Source: Ehretia macrophylla (lineage: Eukaryota; Streptophyta; Magnoliopsida; Boraginales; Ehretiaceae). From it: 64,000 nucleotides of DNA. Below, one piece after another: positions 1 to 10,359 of this stretch. Position 1 is the stretch's first letter; each line of letters opens with the position of its first letter. The stretch covers positions 58,255,747-58,319,746 of the forward strand of contig CM075765.1 in NCBI GenBank assembly GCA_037974665.1, given 5' to 3'. The translations under genes and the position numbers were made by a program. A model generated the notes under the pieces. That model searched no databases, was not told the origin of the DNA, and saw only the letters and a program-made list of their open reading frames with translations.

Positions 1-41
1 TTCGGCTCACTCCCGGCTACGTGTCCTTTGGACCAAAAGAC

Positions 42-115
42 CACTTAGAAGTGGATTCAAACCACTGACACAAGAATTTTCAGTCCTTTGCTCTAACCAA
101 CTAAGCTACCTGAAC
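42..115 (-). tRNA. trnF: tRNA-Phe (GAA), mitochondrial type, decayed
   Basis: A 74-nt cloverleaf reads on the minus strand. The anticodon loop CTGAAAA carries GAA, the T stem is AGTGG/CCACT, and the acceptor is GTTCAGG against TCTAAGT. The C4-A mismatch in the acceptor is a known feature of plant mitochondrial tRNA-Phe genes, where C-to-U editing mends it. Compared from memory with the usual plant mitochondrial gene I count five differences, all C to T on the tRNA strand, including loss of the CpG in the T loop (TTCGA to TTTGA). The next gene upstream on this strand is trnS(GCU), the order found in the plant mitochondrial trnS-trnF-trnP cluster; trnP would lie beyond the window edge. It folds, but it is probably a nuclear relic. 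Confidence 0.88.
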
Positions 116-198
116 CACTTTCCTAAAGTATGTTTTCTTCATCGAATAGCGCCCTACCAAGCCGCTAGGCGCTCGAAAAGCCCTTTACTAAAATCTAT

Positions 199-218
199 AA
201 AATAGATATATCTATTTT
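199..218. repeat. 20-nt perfect palindrome in the trnS-trnF spacer
   Basis: The sequence AAAATAGATA followed directly by its reverse complement makes an uninterrupted AT-rich palindrome between the two tRNA genes. It could form a cruciform or RNA hairpin. Such stems are common in plant mitochondrial spacers; no specific role is visible. The rest of the spacer, 116-472, holds no gene I can recognise. Confidence 0.6.
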
Positions 219-472
219 CGCTTGTTCATCAATCTTTTGAGTAGCTCTTTCAATTGTCGCCTAATCCCCAACATGCTCAAGAACCAAGAGTCGTCCAGGG
301 ACTGGATGGCAGAAGGGAGCTTGCAACTAGAAAGAAGATAGGCCGATCAAAGAAAAACAAGGCAAAACAGGTTCTCCACTCTGAGTCACTAAGTAGTGCT
401 ATTCTGTCCTCTAGGGGACTGGACTCTACCAAAAGGTTCTTTCTCTCACACCTGACCATTTCATTTCCGTGC

Positions 473-560
473 CAAAAGAAATGGGATTCAAACCCATGAT
501 ACAATCTTCTTGTATGTCGATTTAGCAAAGCAATGCCTTAAGCCACTCAGCCATTCCTCC
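473..560 (-). tRNA. trnS: tRNA-Ser (GCU), mitochondrial type, decayed
   Basis: An 88-nt class II tRNA reads on the minus strand with anticodon GCU in the loop TTGCTAA, a variable-arm hairpin (ATACAAGAAGATTGTAT) and a T arm ATGGG/CCCAT. The 3' acceptor strand TTCTTTT pairs with GGAGGAA only by using several G-T wobbles. From memory the usual plant mitochondrial gene ends TTCCTCC, so three C-to-T changes lie here and another removes the T-loop CpG. It sits about 360 bp from trnF on the same strand, as in the mitochondrial cluster. The weakened acceptor suggests that it is no longer functional. Confidence 0.87.
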
Positions 561-948
561 AAGTTCTTGATCAGAATTTGATGTGCAGTTGGTTGCCTGA
601 AGGGCAATCTGATCCAATCAACTACCTAAGCCGTAGTGCACGTACTCTTCCTCTATAAGCGAGACTCTATCCAAATCTGCCACTCGTTGGGTGAGGCCTT
701 CTTTTCTATGAACACCCCACCACTAGGAGAGAACACAGGGTCAAGCCAAGCCCTTACCCACCTAAATAGAACACATATCTCCTTTATTTGGTCGAGAAGG
801 GAGAAAGCCCAGGGAATTGGACTCTACCTCTTCTATTACATTACATTACGGAGAAGTCCATTCTCGTCATGATTGATCCATGTCCTAGCCTAGTGCCAGG
901 AGAATCAGGCTTGCTTAGCAACCAAAGCTAGCTTACTAAGGTCGTCAA

Positions 949-976
949 GGTTTGAGGATGCTCGACCGATAGGGAG
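949..976 (+). repeat. Short dispersed repeat, copy 1
   Basis: This is one of at least four copies of a roughly 30-40 nt motif whose core reads GATGCTCGACCGATAGGGAG. The other copies are near 2836-2880 (+), 7981-8014 (-) and 9376-9405 (+). All lie in the organelle-like parts of the window and none in the LTR elements, so the repeat belongs to the older sequence layer. Confidence 0.6.
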
Positions 977-2835
977 AACGTGGACTTATTTTTAGCAGAA
1001 GGAAGAAAAACCTTGATTGCATGAACTAGCCAGCAAGCCAGCAAACCCCCCTTACTCACCTTTTAATATATAAAAAAATATTTTTTTCCTTTTCTAATAA
1101 GGTAAGCATTCAGCTATCAATCCAGAGCTACTACTTTAACAATCAACTGAGCACTGGAAGTCAGGTTAAGACGTCAACGTATACAGGGGAGAAGATAAAG
1201 GATTCTTGTCTTTGGAAGTCAATCCCACTAAACTACACTTGTAGGGTTGACATGAGAAAAGTAAAGGCAAGTGGAGTCAAAGGCCGAGCCTCAACAAACA
1301 AAGGGGGACAACCATGCCAATCCAAGTAGAGCAAAAGTGCGCCCTCTCTACCTTTCTTTCTTTACCTTAGATATCGTTCTACAAGGAGACCCATGTGCAT
1401 TTCCTCTGTTCTATGCTCTTGAACTCTTGATTCCCTTGTGCCTTTAGTTGAAGTGTAGGTCATCGATTCAATCTATCTTGATGGGATTTTTGCTTCTGTT
1501 GAGTAGTATAGAAGGGATTTATCTAGTAGGTAGCGACAAGACTAGTAGTATCGACAATAGGCTACATCAATAGCTGAAACTTTTTTTCAGGCAGGGTAGG
1601 CTTGGAGTCAGAAGTCCAATTTTTCCTAACCAAATAACCAATTTTGCAAAGTTCACCTTCCTGTGGTCAAAACAAGACTTACGTATAACGATCATACCTT
1701 ACCAAGGATAGGGACCAGAATATAGAGCCTAATTAAAAAGAATTTGGGCTTGCTTTCTCAATTCACATCTATGAGCGCCCATTTCTCTCCCTATCGTTTG
1801 AGCATCTTCAAACCTCTATATCTTGTTCGCTTCGATCGGACTTTGATAGCTTAGGGAAGAATGATAGGTCGCTAACAAGGCCCATAAATGACCGGTCAGA
1901 AAGCCTACTTATTTTTTTCCCCAATCTATTACTCACTTTGATCGGACTCTAACTGCTCATCCCTCTCTCATGAAAATTCTCTCTCCTCTCCCGGCGGCTT
2001 TGACTCATGTCTATAGCCAATTTCTAAGATGATTCCCATTCAAGCATTCTCATTCAACGGTCTATCAATGCTGCCTGATTTTTGAAAATTCTCTTTCTTT
2101 CTACCAGTTCTTATATAAGCAATTTGTAGTAAGTAAACGAAGTCTTTCCTTCTGAAATTGAAATCCACTCCTGAAGTCACGTCTTTCGGTATTGGGACTC
2201 AAGTCAAGTACTTTCGAGTTGCTCTTTGCCCAAAGCCCTCATTCTGACTTAGAAATACCAACTATAAATAGCTTTAGCATCTCTTGATAAGGAAAGGTCT
2301 TTATAGAGCTAAGGAGAAGGTTTAGTACCCTAGTAGCATAAAGGAATCAGTTTACCTGGCTGACTTATATGCCAACACGAGTAGTTTAACGCATCACTAC
2401 CTCGTAAAGGCATTGAGAATTGTTTTTGTTCTTTTTGTTAAACACTTTGTAATAATAAGTATTCAAATAGCCTTTGCATAGTTTACGAATTCTACTTAGT
2501 AGGGACCTAAACACAGGAATAGTTTTTATCAAAGTCAGACCACGCCTTATGACGAATTGATGTGAATAACTGCTTCATTTTATTTCTATATGCAATTCAA
2601 GATTTCGTTTGTGTTCATGTTGGCCATTTTTTATGTGAATTCGGCGGGTCGTCCCCCTTTCCTACAGGTTCCCTCACTGACCCAGTGACACACCAACCAA
2701 GCCCATTCTCTTTCTCCAATCATAAAGCACCCTGATCCCTTTATTTGTCTTTCATCCTCCCTGAATAAGTAAGACCCCGCTCTTTTGAATTAAAACAAAA
2801 AAAAAGATGGGCGAAGCGCCCGTTTGAAGTGGCGA

Positions 2836-2880
2836 AGGTTTGAAGACGCTCGACCTATAGGGAGAGGGTGGATGCTACAG
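2836..2880 (+). repeat. Short dispersed repeat, copy 2 (longest match)
   Basis: This copy keeps AAGGTTTGAAGACGCTCGAC, then a CTATAGGGAGAGGGTGGATG stretch ending in CTACAG. It matches the reverse complement of 7981-8014 over about 34 nt with few differences, and matches copies 1 and 4 over the left half. Confidence 0.6.
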
Positions 2881-3783
2881 TAAGAAAAAAAAGTATGTTA
2901 AGGTTACGAAGTAAGGTCAGCTAGTTAAGGAAAGCTCAGGTTATGAAATCTCTTAGCCGTTAATTAATTAAGTAGTAGTAAGGCTTTGGTACGGAGTTGC
3001 GTCAGCTGTGGATATAGACTAGGCTAAGGGACGGACTTCATCTTTTCTATTCTCTTCACTTACACCTTACACTTTAGTTGAGTCTAACGAGGCTCAGGTG
3101 TGGAGCATTCCATTGTGGACCGAGACTAGGCAAATGTAGAACACCATAGAAACTTCGCTGACTTTATCATAAACCTTGATTTTGCTATGCTTAATAAGAA
3201 TCTGGAATAACGGAAATCGGTTCCTGTTTCACTTCAAAAGTCAGTTTTCTTTGCCAAAGTATGAACTGCAACCGACTCTCCAGTGGTTCTATTCCTTCTT
3301 ACTATACTTATGGGTCAACCCAACCCAAATAGGAAGAATAGGGTCAGCCAAACTACGGTCCACTTTGTACGTTTGCTGAGTAAACCAATAAAGCATTTTA
3401 GAAAATAGAAGGGAACTTCTCACCGAATGAGGCAGGAAGCTACCGCTTCTAGAATGGAAGCTTATCCTTGACTTTTTTTTATAGCGTATCACTATTTTGA
3501 AATAATCCATTTTATGGATGAAGTAATCGGAATGACAAATGGTTATAGTTTCAGAAAGCGAAGAAAGTCGGGAACTGTCGGTACCTTTTGAATCAAAGTA
3601 GCGACGAGTGGAGTATTATGACTACAAAGGGAGAAGCAAAGCTTCGTAGACAGTTTCACTTCATCGTCGCTTCTTTCTAGCGACTCTCTTCTCAAGTGGG
3701 TAGCTTGGTTAGCAAGCTATCATCAACATCGGTAAAATCCCTATCAATAATGGGCCGGAATGGTAGGGAAAGAGGCCCTCCCT

Positions 3784-6252
3784 TGTGAGACCCCAAATTT
3801 TGTCTTTGCCTAGATTTGTGTGATTTGACCTATTTATGTGCTATATGAGTTAGAATGTGCTAATTCTATAATTTATATTCCTATTACATGCTAAATGTGC
3901 ATTCATGAAATTTTTATCAAAATCGGCATCAGAAATTTTATCAACGATTTTGTGAATAATATTTTGAACACACGTTCGATAAAATTTTTACAGGGGTATT
4001 TTAAACGTTTTAAAAACTACTCCTTAGGTATTAATAGACCTATGTCTGGTTAAAATAGATTTTGAATCGGTTTAAGAATTTTAAAGGTTTTTACGATTTC
4101 ATTTGCAAAAATCGCGTTTTTAACCGAGTTAGGTAAGAGTCTTTGCGTGTGAAAATTTTTGTCACCTAAAATAAACTACCTAAAAATAGTCTAAGTGTTA
4201 ATTGCTTGTTTGTGAGAAAAATAGTCAAAAAACTAATTAAAAGACTAAAAATACTAATTAAAAGACTAAGAAATCAACTTTGACTTTTTGGTTTTCGTTG
4301 ACTTTGAGTTTATATGCATCAACACACACTAGAATCAACACAAAACACACTCACACAACACACACATGGCCTAGAGCCATTAGAGAGAAAAAGAGAGTTT
4401 TCTTCAAGTTTTTTCAAAGCAAATTTTCATTAAAAACCTAGTTTTTGTCCAAAGCTTTGCAAAATGAGTTAGATTCCGCTTGTTGGGCACGCATTGCATG
4501 CATTCCTAGTCTTATTTTGGATTAAAAGTGAGAAAAATTCTAGATCTCAAAATGCTATTTTTATGTCATTTCATATAATTGAATTTTTAGCCATTGAGAT
4601 GTTAAATTGTTGTTATATTATTGCTTAATGGATGCTAAGGATCAATTATATGTGTTTATATAAGTTTTGAATAGTAGTAGCATGTTTTTCTATTTTTTGG
4701 GTATTAAAATTGAGTTATTGGCTTGTTGTTGAATTAATGGAGTTGTGGTGGTTGGAATTGATTGATGTTAGCTTCTAAAAGTTTGTTAAATATGTGGTAG
4801 TAATGTTGTAATGCCGAAATTTTGATTGTGATGTCATGGTGAAAGTCCAGAAATTTCAGCCATGGTGCATTGAGTTTGTAGGGTTGTTGGTCTTGTTTTG
4901 GATAGATTGAGGTTGGTTTCTAAGGGGGCTAATGTAATTGCTTGAGCGGGTGAGTGATAGAAACTGGTTTGGAAGTTATTGGATTAGTAAATTGTAAGTT
5001 ATGACTTTTAGAAGTTTGAATAGTTTTCTTTAAATGTTGAAATAATGTCTTTAGTTGTTGGGTAGTGTTTGGGTAGTTGATTCTTGGATTGTTGTTGATT
5101 AAGATCGGCGTTGAATGTTGGTTTAAATGCATGTTGAGTTAGATGGCCTACTTTGTCATCTAACCTAATTGTTTCATAATTGTATAGTTGTTGATTGTTA
5201 AATGTTGTTTATTTGGTTGTTGAGATATTGTTTAATTGATTATTGATTATTGATTGTTGAATGCGAGAGTTGGGCAAACCTCGTCGTTGACTTCTCAAAT
5301 CGAAATTGTTATTGTTATTAAGAGTCTGGAGTCAGGCAACCCTCGTTGTTGGCTTCTCGAATTGAGTCTTGTTGTTGTGAGCTTTGATAACATTGTGCCA
5401 CCTCGGGAGGCATCCTGGGCTGCGGGCACAGTTATCATGGCTAATCCTTATCTCGTATGGGCGGAGAGGCCAAGGGGTATGGGTCTAGATCAAGGTACCT
5501 CAGGGTTACGTCATTGGGTTTGGAGGTGTTGATGAGCATTGAAAATGGTGTATGGAGCTTAATCAGCAAGTATCTCGTATCCTTATTATGTGTTTACTGT
5601 TATTGTTATCGTTGCACTTATAATGTTATTGATGTTTATTGTGTGTTTACTACTCAAGGGATGATCTCCAAGGGGTATAGTAAATTCTTTTAAAAGATCT
5701 ATTGAATCCTCACTGGGCTTGTTTTATATAAGCTCACTCTCAAATGTTGCATGCATATAGGTGAAACTGAATAGGATTTCGGGTACGTGCCTCAGGAAGC
5801 TGAGAATGTGCCATATGTGGATGAGTCTTATGTGCCAGAGTTGTGTCCATGAGCTTGTCTTAGCTTTTGTAGTATAATGTATTGTATAATTACTTAAAGA
5901 TAAAGACTTATGTATATTGCTAGTTTAGTAGTTTTTCTTTTGAACATGATTAGATTGCTAGACTGGTTTATAAACTATTTTCAGATGTATGTTATAGCCT
6001 ATAGACTGATGTTGTAACGGAGGCATATAACTTATGAATGAACTGTTGTATGGTTGATAAATATATATATATGGAAATGATTGTGTGGTATGTTGTTGCA
6101 AAAGTTGTGGAGTTATTGTTATCTTTGGAGTTGGATGTATGAATTTAAAAAGGGTTGGTTTAGAGCCCTGGTATCCGTGTTACTGTCGTTATACTGCCGA
6201 AATTCCATTGCGTCTTGACTGATTGTAGGTGGGGTCGAGTTGGGGCGTGACA
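3784..6252 (+). mobile_element. Solo LTR, chromovirus family gamma
   Basis: A single 2.47-kb LTR starts TGTGAGACCCC and ends GGGGCGTGACA. It is bounded by the perfect 5-bp target duplication tccct (3779-3783 and 6253-6257). It is colinear with the 3' LTR of the chromovirus at 26426-28863, so both belong to one family. There is no internal region, so unequal recombination between two LTRs is the likely origin. It carries a TATA-like TATATG near 4311, a donor-like GTGAG near 4527 and the hairpin module at 5715-5735 with an acceptor-like ATATAG ending at 5760. The target duplication shows true retrotransposition into the organelle-like DNA. Confidence 0.9.
5715..5735 (+). other. LTR hairpin module, gamma solo copy
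   Basis: GGGCTT pairs with AAGCTC around a T/A-rich loop, flanked by CTCACT before and CACTC after. The AG-type acceptor-like end at 5760 is 25 nt downstream, the same spacing as in the other gamma LTR (28331-28351 to 28376). Confidence 0.55.
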
Positions 6253-7297
6253 TCCCTACTTCAATGGAAATAGGGGAATCACCCTTTCACAGCCGCTCCT
6301 CTACAACTACCTTTCGCCCAACATGATCACGAACGAAGACAGAGAATTGCGTAGATAGGAGGAAGAAACGAACCAAGCCACTTGTCCTGATCGGAACGAT
6401 TGAAGAAAGAAAGAGAATGGTGGCTCCTTTCAGGGGACATCGTCGGAGAACAATGTTGGGGACAGGGTGAGAACCTTCCGTTGGTTACACCCTTTAAGTG
6501 TTGGTTCTTCCATATTTAGATATGGAGATAGATCCATATAGAGATCTATATCTTTCTATCGATAGATAGATCTATTGAGAAATGGATATTGATCTGGTTT
6601 CAAGATCTATGAACAAGAGAGATCCCTAAATATGCATTTGAAAAAAGAGATGAATAGATAGGGTGAAGCCAGCTGAAGGAAGGTCGCGTTAGCGCCCCCT
6701 TACCCCTATTAGTTAATTAGATTAGTTTAGTCATAAAGGAACTAAAGGAAAGCCTTTTGACAACCTTACTAATAGAAAGGGGATGCGCTCAAGCATGCGA
6801 AGAAAGCTCTTCGAGCTTCTCTTATATTATAGAGAGGTTTGTAGAAAAGGGCTTCTTCAAATATCCTATTAAGGGCTTCAAAGAAAGCTTGTAGTTTAGG
6901 GGTGCACAGGTTTGGAACCCTATACAAGACAAGGGGTTAGCGCACAATGGCTTTCTCTGATAGAGGCTCGCTTCTTCAAGTTCTACTTGTTGCTTTTCAT
7001 TTTGATAGGAATAGGTGCTTGCTACTCGCTCGTTGTCTACTAAATGAGCCTTCACTGCCCGCCATGTCCCTATCTTTAATCTTAAGTAAAGTGAAGCCAA
7101 ATCAATGAAGTGAACAGCCCAACCTCTTTGTTTGAAGCTTTGCCAGGAAGCTTCTACTTGTTGAAGCTTTGTTTCCCCAACACAACAATAGACTTGCAAC
7201 TAGAGTAACGAAAAAAGTTTCTCTTTGATAGCGGTCATAGGGGAGTTCAGAAAGGATCTGATCGTAGATAGAGACTGAAACCAGTGTGGGGGTAGGG
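6253..7297. other. Organelle-like intergenic DNA, one unassigned minus-strand frame
   Basis: This stretch runs from the solo LTR to trnH. Around 6520-6600 lies an AT-rich patch of overlapping short palindromes built from AGATCT and TATCGATA. A minus-strand frame of 125 codons (6822-7199) has no recognisable domain and contains direct repeats of a GAAGCTTCTACTTGTTG-like segment. I treat it as chance or decayed sequence, not as a gene. Confidence 0.45.
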
Positions 7298-7371
7298 GCG
7301 GATGTAGCCAAGTGGATCAAGGCAGTGGATTGTGAATCCACCAAGCGCGGGTTCAATCTTCATCGTTCGCC
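7298..7371 (+). tRNA. trnH: tRNA-His (GUG), plastid-derived mitochondrial type, decayed
   Basis: The acceptor strand GCGGATG pairs with CGTTCGC, the D arm reads AGCCAAGTGGATCAAGGC, and the anticodon loop carries GTG between GTGGA and TCCAC. An encoded G lies at position -1 (7297), as in plastid-type trnH. The T arm is damaged: the 3' side reads TTCAT where CCCGT is usual, leaving a mismatch and wobble pairs. Plastid-derived trnH is a standard tenant of angiosperm mitochondrial genomes. Its decay fits a nuclear copy. Confidence 0.88.
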
Positions 7372-7864
7372 CATCAATAAATAGACCATTTGTTTCAGAG
7401 ACACAAGACAAACCTAGAAAGCATTTTTTCTGCGAGTCATCTCGAGGATTTCAAACGCATCCAAGCGATTGGTATCCGATTGAAACATAGAAAGCATAGA
7501 TTCGCGTCGCCTACTTGCTGAAAGCAAAAATGGAATGGCTGATAATTCATTGTATGAAGTTTTTAAGACTTCACTAATCAGCCTTACACTTTTGAGGTCA
7601 TAATGAATGAAATGAACCCCCCGATGAAAAGAAAATATCCCATTCCCTTTACTAAACCATGGGGAACCCCGAGTAGTTTACCGGATAAATTGAGTTGTCG
7701 TGATGATACCTTTCCTAGTGGAAGACCAGAAAAGACAAATCTTCATCACGAGACTGATCGGATCTACCGTAGACACCCGAGAGACCTCTACAAGGCAGGC
7801 TAAAAGAGTAAGAGGACAAGAAGCAAAGAGTTATGCTTTCATTTCTTTGTTGAGATTGAAATAA

Positions 7865-7953
7865 AGTTCTTTAAAAAGGGGGTAGGTATAATATACGTAG
7901 GCCAAGTCAAGAAAAGGACTTCCTTAGTTCTTTAAAAAGGGGGTAGGTATAAT
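7865..7953 (+). repeat. Pair of 28-nt direct repeats
   Basis: The segment beginning AGTTCTTTAAAAAGGGGGTA and ending GGTATAAT occurs at 7865-7892 and again at 7926-7953 without a difference. The start-to-start offset is 61 nt. This looks like a recent local duplication of the kind seen in plant mitochondrial spacers. Confidence 0.75.
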
Positions 7954-7980
7954 GAAGCAAACTGGTTTTTTTTTCTTATT

Positions 7981-8014
7981 GTAGCATCCACTCTCACCCG
8001 ATAGGTTGAGCGTC
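7981..8014 (-). repeat. Short dispersed repeat, copy 3 (inverted)
   Basis: Read on the minus strand it runs GACGCTCAACCTAT, then CGGGTGAGAGTGGATGCTAC. It is the inverted counterpart of 2848-2880, with only a few substitutions. Confidence 0.6.
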
Positions 8015-8445
8015 TACCTTCCTCTCCTTATCAGTCGAGCTGAATTTCATCCAGTCTCTCCCTATCGGTCGAGTTACTTCATACCTTGTTCTACCAAACA
8101 AGCTTGTAAACACCTTATCAATCGAGTTACTTCATACCTTTGACTACTCCTGATATATAGTGGAAACATTTTGTTATGGTAGAGAGTAGGGAGTAAAATG
8201 ACCAATGCAGCAGAGAACGATCGCATGAATCGGAATCCACTTATTAAGATAGATGACCTAGTCAGAAAGGCTCTGTGTTCTCCAAGTGGTTGATCTTAGC
8301 TTAGCGTGTTAGCCGCTGCTTCATTTCATATAGTGAAAATGTTTTCTCTTTCTTAGCGCTCCGCTCCTCCTTGTATAGTAATGGGAACTTTGACTGCGCA
8401 GCTTTCTCTTATAATGGTCTATTTTCTCTGACTTGACTCATCTTG

Positions 8446-8487
8446 ACCTACTTGACTCAGCGGTTAGAGTATCGCTTTCATATAGCA

Positions 8488-8518
<31 letters not shown>
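8446..8518 (+). tRNA. trnM: tRNA-Met (CAU), plastid-derived elongator type, decayed
   Basis: A 73-nt cloverleaf has acceptor ACCTACT/AGTAGGT, anticodon CAT in the loop TTCATAT, and T arm ATTGG/CCAAT. It matches the plastid elongator trnM(CAU) that angiosperm mitochondria commonly carry. The anticodon stem now has a C-A mismatch. From memory the usual sequence here reads ACGGCG, against ATAGCA in this copy, so two CpG sites have been lost by transitions. No intron or neighbouring gene is seen. Confidence 0.88.
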
Positions 8519-8523
<5 letters not shown>

Positions 8524-8654
8524 AACCGAAGCCGCATGCTTTTTCCAGTATGACAGCAACCACGGACAGGCAGCAAGGAATGATCAAAGTGTCGGTTACT
8601 TCCACTTGTGGCCTTCTTCGACCGCCTTGACACCTTAATATCATGGAACCCCCT

Positions 8655-8669
8655 CCCCCCCCCCCCCCC
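8655..8669 (+). repeat. Poly-C tract (15 nt)
   Basis: An uninterrupted run of 15 C follows a CCCCCT block. Its length is likely variable between individuals and prone to sequencing error. Confidence 0.8.
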
Positions 8670-9196
8670 TCATCCACAAGTAGGTGGAGACCTGGAGGGT
8701 TGGAAACCCCAACGGGAAACCTTTCACCATGCCACACGATTCTTTCGCAAAGCGCTCTCTCAGACGTTTCCACTCTTGTCCCCGCAAGCAAAGAGGTTTC
8801 AAGATGCCAGGCAACCAAGTGAAAGTGAACAGCTCCGAGCAAATCTTCTAAGCGTACCCTTTGTTTCTATTCTTTCTCTCTTCTAAAAACAACTAAAAAT
8901 AGAAATAGAAAAAGCAAAATAAGCAAATTTTTCCTCTTTTTGGACCTCTGGCCAATGAGGTGATGACACATGCACATGAACTTCTAAAGAGTGGGTTCTA
9001 AACCTGGGTTGCACTATATAACTCAATCCATTAGTTGGCTATTGGTGGATTTTTTTTATTTTACAAAAAACTCTGAGATAGAGGAGAATATAAGGATATT
9101 TTTTCGAGATAAGGATTTGCAAAAGACGAATAGTTGCAGAAGTAAGGTCTTAGACTCGCAGAAGACAAGTGAAAATTCTCTCGAGGTTTCGCCTTT

Positions 9197-9257
9197 GGAA
9201 TTTTGCGAGAGGTTTCGCCGCTTTGAAACAATAAGTTTCAAAATCTCGCAAAATTCC
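9197..9257. repeat. Two-step inverted repeat (14-bp and 8-bp stems)
   Basis: GGAATTTTGCGAGA at 9197-9210 is perfectly complementary to 9244-9257. Inside it, TTTGAAAC at 9222-9229 pairs with 9235-9242 around the loop AATAA. A nearby direct repeat GAGGTTTCGCC (9183 and 9209) overlaps the left arm. It could be a transcript-end stem-loop of mitochondrial type or the remains of a small inverted-repeat element. Confidence 0.65.
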
Positions 9258-9375
9258 GCATGGTTTTTCTCTAAAAACTTGGAAGGCCCCAGGACCCCCT
9301 TATAAGCCCTATAACGGAGAACTTTTGAGGTAGGCTAGAAAGGAAGGAAAGAGAAAATAGAACGATTGGTAAGCC

Positions 9376-9405
9376 AAGGTTTAAAGATGCTCGACCGATA
9401 AGGAA
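9376..9405 (+). repeat. Short dispersed repeat, copy 4
   Basis: AAGGTTTAAAGATGCTCGAC followed by CGATAAGGAA matches the left half of the repeat seen at 949 and 2836. Confidence 0.55.
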
Positions 9406-10359
9406 AGGAATAGTTTAGTTTCAGTTTTGTGGGAAAAATTACTTTTACTAAGAGAGAATCCAGTACCTGTTGAAGGGTTGCAAGCAAGCAAGCCAGTCAG
9501 AAGCAAAGGTCAAGGCAGTCAGTGTTTACTAAACGATAAAGTTAAGGCAGTCAGTGTCAGTCAATTTCGGAGCAGAGAAGTTAGAAGTTAGGACATATCT
9601 CGATGTCAAGGTGAGACATCCAGCTCTTTAAGAAAGAAGGTTCATCCTAGCTTAGTCGAAGTCTAAGGCAAAACCTGAATCTCAACAGTGTTAAGCGAGT
9701 AGGATTTCCTCTTGGAAAGAAAGGACTATAGATCATAAGCTATCCAATTAGTAGATAGGCTGGGAACTCTATGAGGAAAGGAACATCCCATAGAAAGCTT
9801 TATCCTTAAATTGAATATATAACGAAGATCATCATTGAACGGAGGAGAACATTCGGGATGGATATGAGAGACTAGGGTTTAAAGCTTCCGAACAAACTAG
9901 CTAGAGCTGGATCTGCTAAACCTGAGGGAATAAGGAAAGAAGCAAGCTTGGGTGTTTTTTGCTTGTAGCATAATATGTAGTAAAGTCGGCTGAACATAAA
10001 GCCAATTGAAGAGAAAGTCTCATTCGAAAGGTAGGAGCTAAAATTCAACTTGGTTAGGGTAGACCCAGGGGAAGAGCTGTGCACAAAGGTGTGAACCATG
10101 GGGCAGGGATAGTGACTAAGAACAGGAAAGCACTCGGTCTAGGTCTTTCCTGGTGATCCTAATAATGGCTCAATGGCTCAATTAGGCTTGGGAGTAGGAG
10201 AAAAAGCCAGATGGACCACCATTGATAAGAATTGACATATTCGCCATGGCAAGGAAGTTCAATTGCTGATTCAGAGAATGCCTGAGAGAAGGATAGGAAG
10301 AATGCGCTCTTGCTGCAAGAGTGGCTTATTCATGTGAAGAAGAAAAGACTGTCAATGTT

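Larger units (their letters stand above)
561..3783. other. Organelle-like intergenic DNA, no gene recognised
   Basis: This 3.2-kb stretch has the mixed, non-repetitive texture of plant mitochondrial intergenic DNA. The open frames are short (the longest under 80 codons), overlap on both strands and show no domain I know. It holds two copies of a short dispersed repeat (near 949 and 2836) and AT-rich runs near 1065-1100. Its right end is set by the solo LTR that begins at 3784. Confidence 0.55.
7372..8445. other. Organelle-like intergenic DNA between trnH and trnM
   Basis: No gene is recognised. A 66-codon plus-strand frame at 7603-7803 (MNEMNPPMKRKYPIP...) has no family I can name. The stretch holds a 28-nt direct repeat (7865 and 7926) and a minus-strand copy of the dispersed short repeat at 7981, with a further degenerate half copy near 8046-8066. 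Confidence 0.45.
8519..10359. other. Organelle-like intergenic DNA with poly-C tract and inverted repeat
   Basis: No gene is recognised. Open frames of 116 codons on the minus strand (8492-8842) and 104 on the plus strand (8991-9305) lack known motifs. The first includes a poly-glycine run that is only the complement of the poly-C tract at 8655-8669. The second reads through the large inverted repeat at 9197-9257. A copy of the dispersed short repeat lies at 9376-9405. Confidence 0.45.

Noticed and set aside
6822-7199. 125-codon minus-strand frame upstream of trnH
   Set aside because: It has no recognisable domain and contains internal direct repeats, and its neighbours are decayed. Chance openness is more likely than a gene.
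8492-8842. 116-codon minus-strand frame with a poly-glycine run
   Set aside because: The glycine run is only the complement of the poly-C tract, and the frame overlaps trnM.
8991-9305. 104-codon plus-strand frame
   Set aside because: It reads through the inverted repeat at 9197-9257 and has low-complexity content with no motif.
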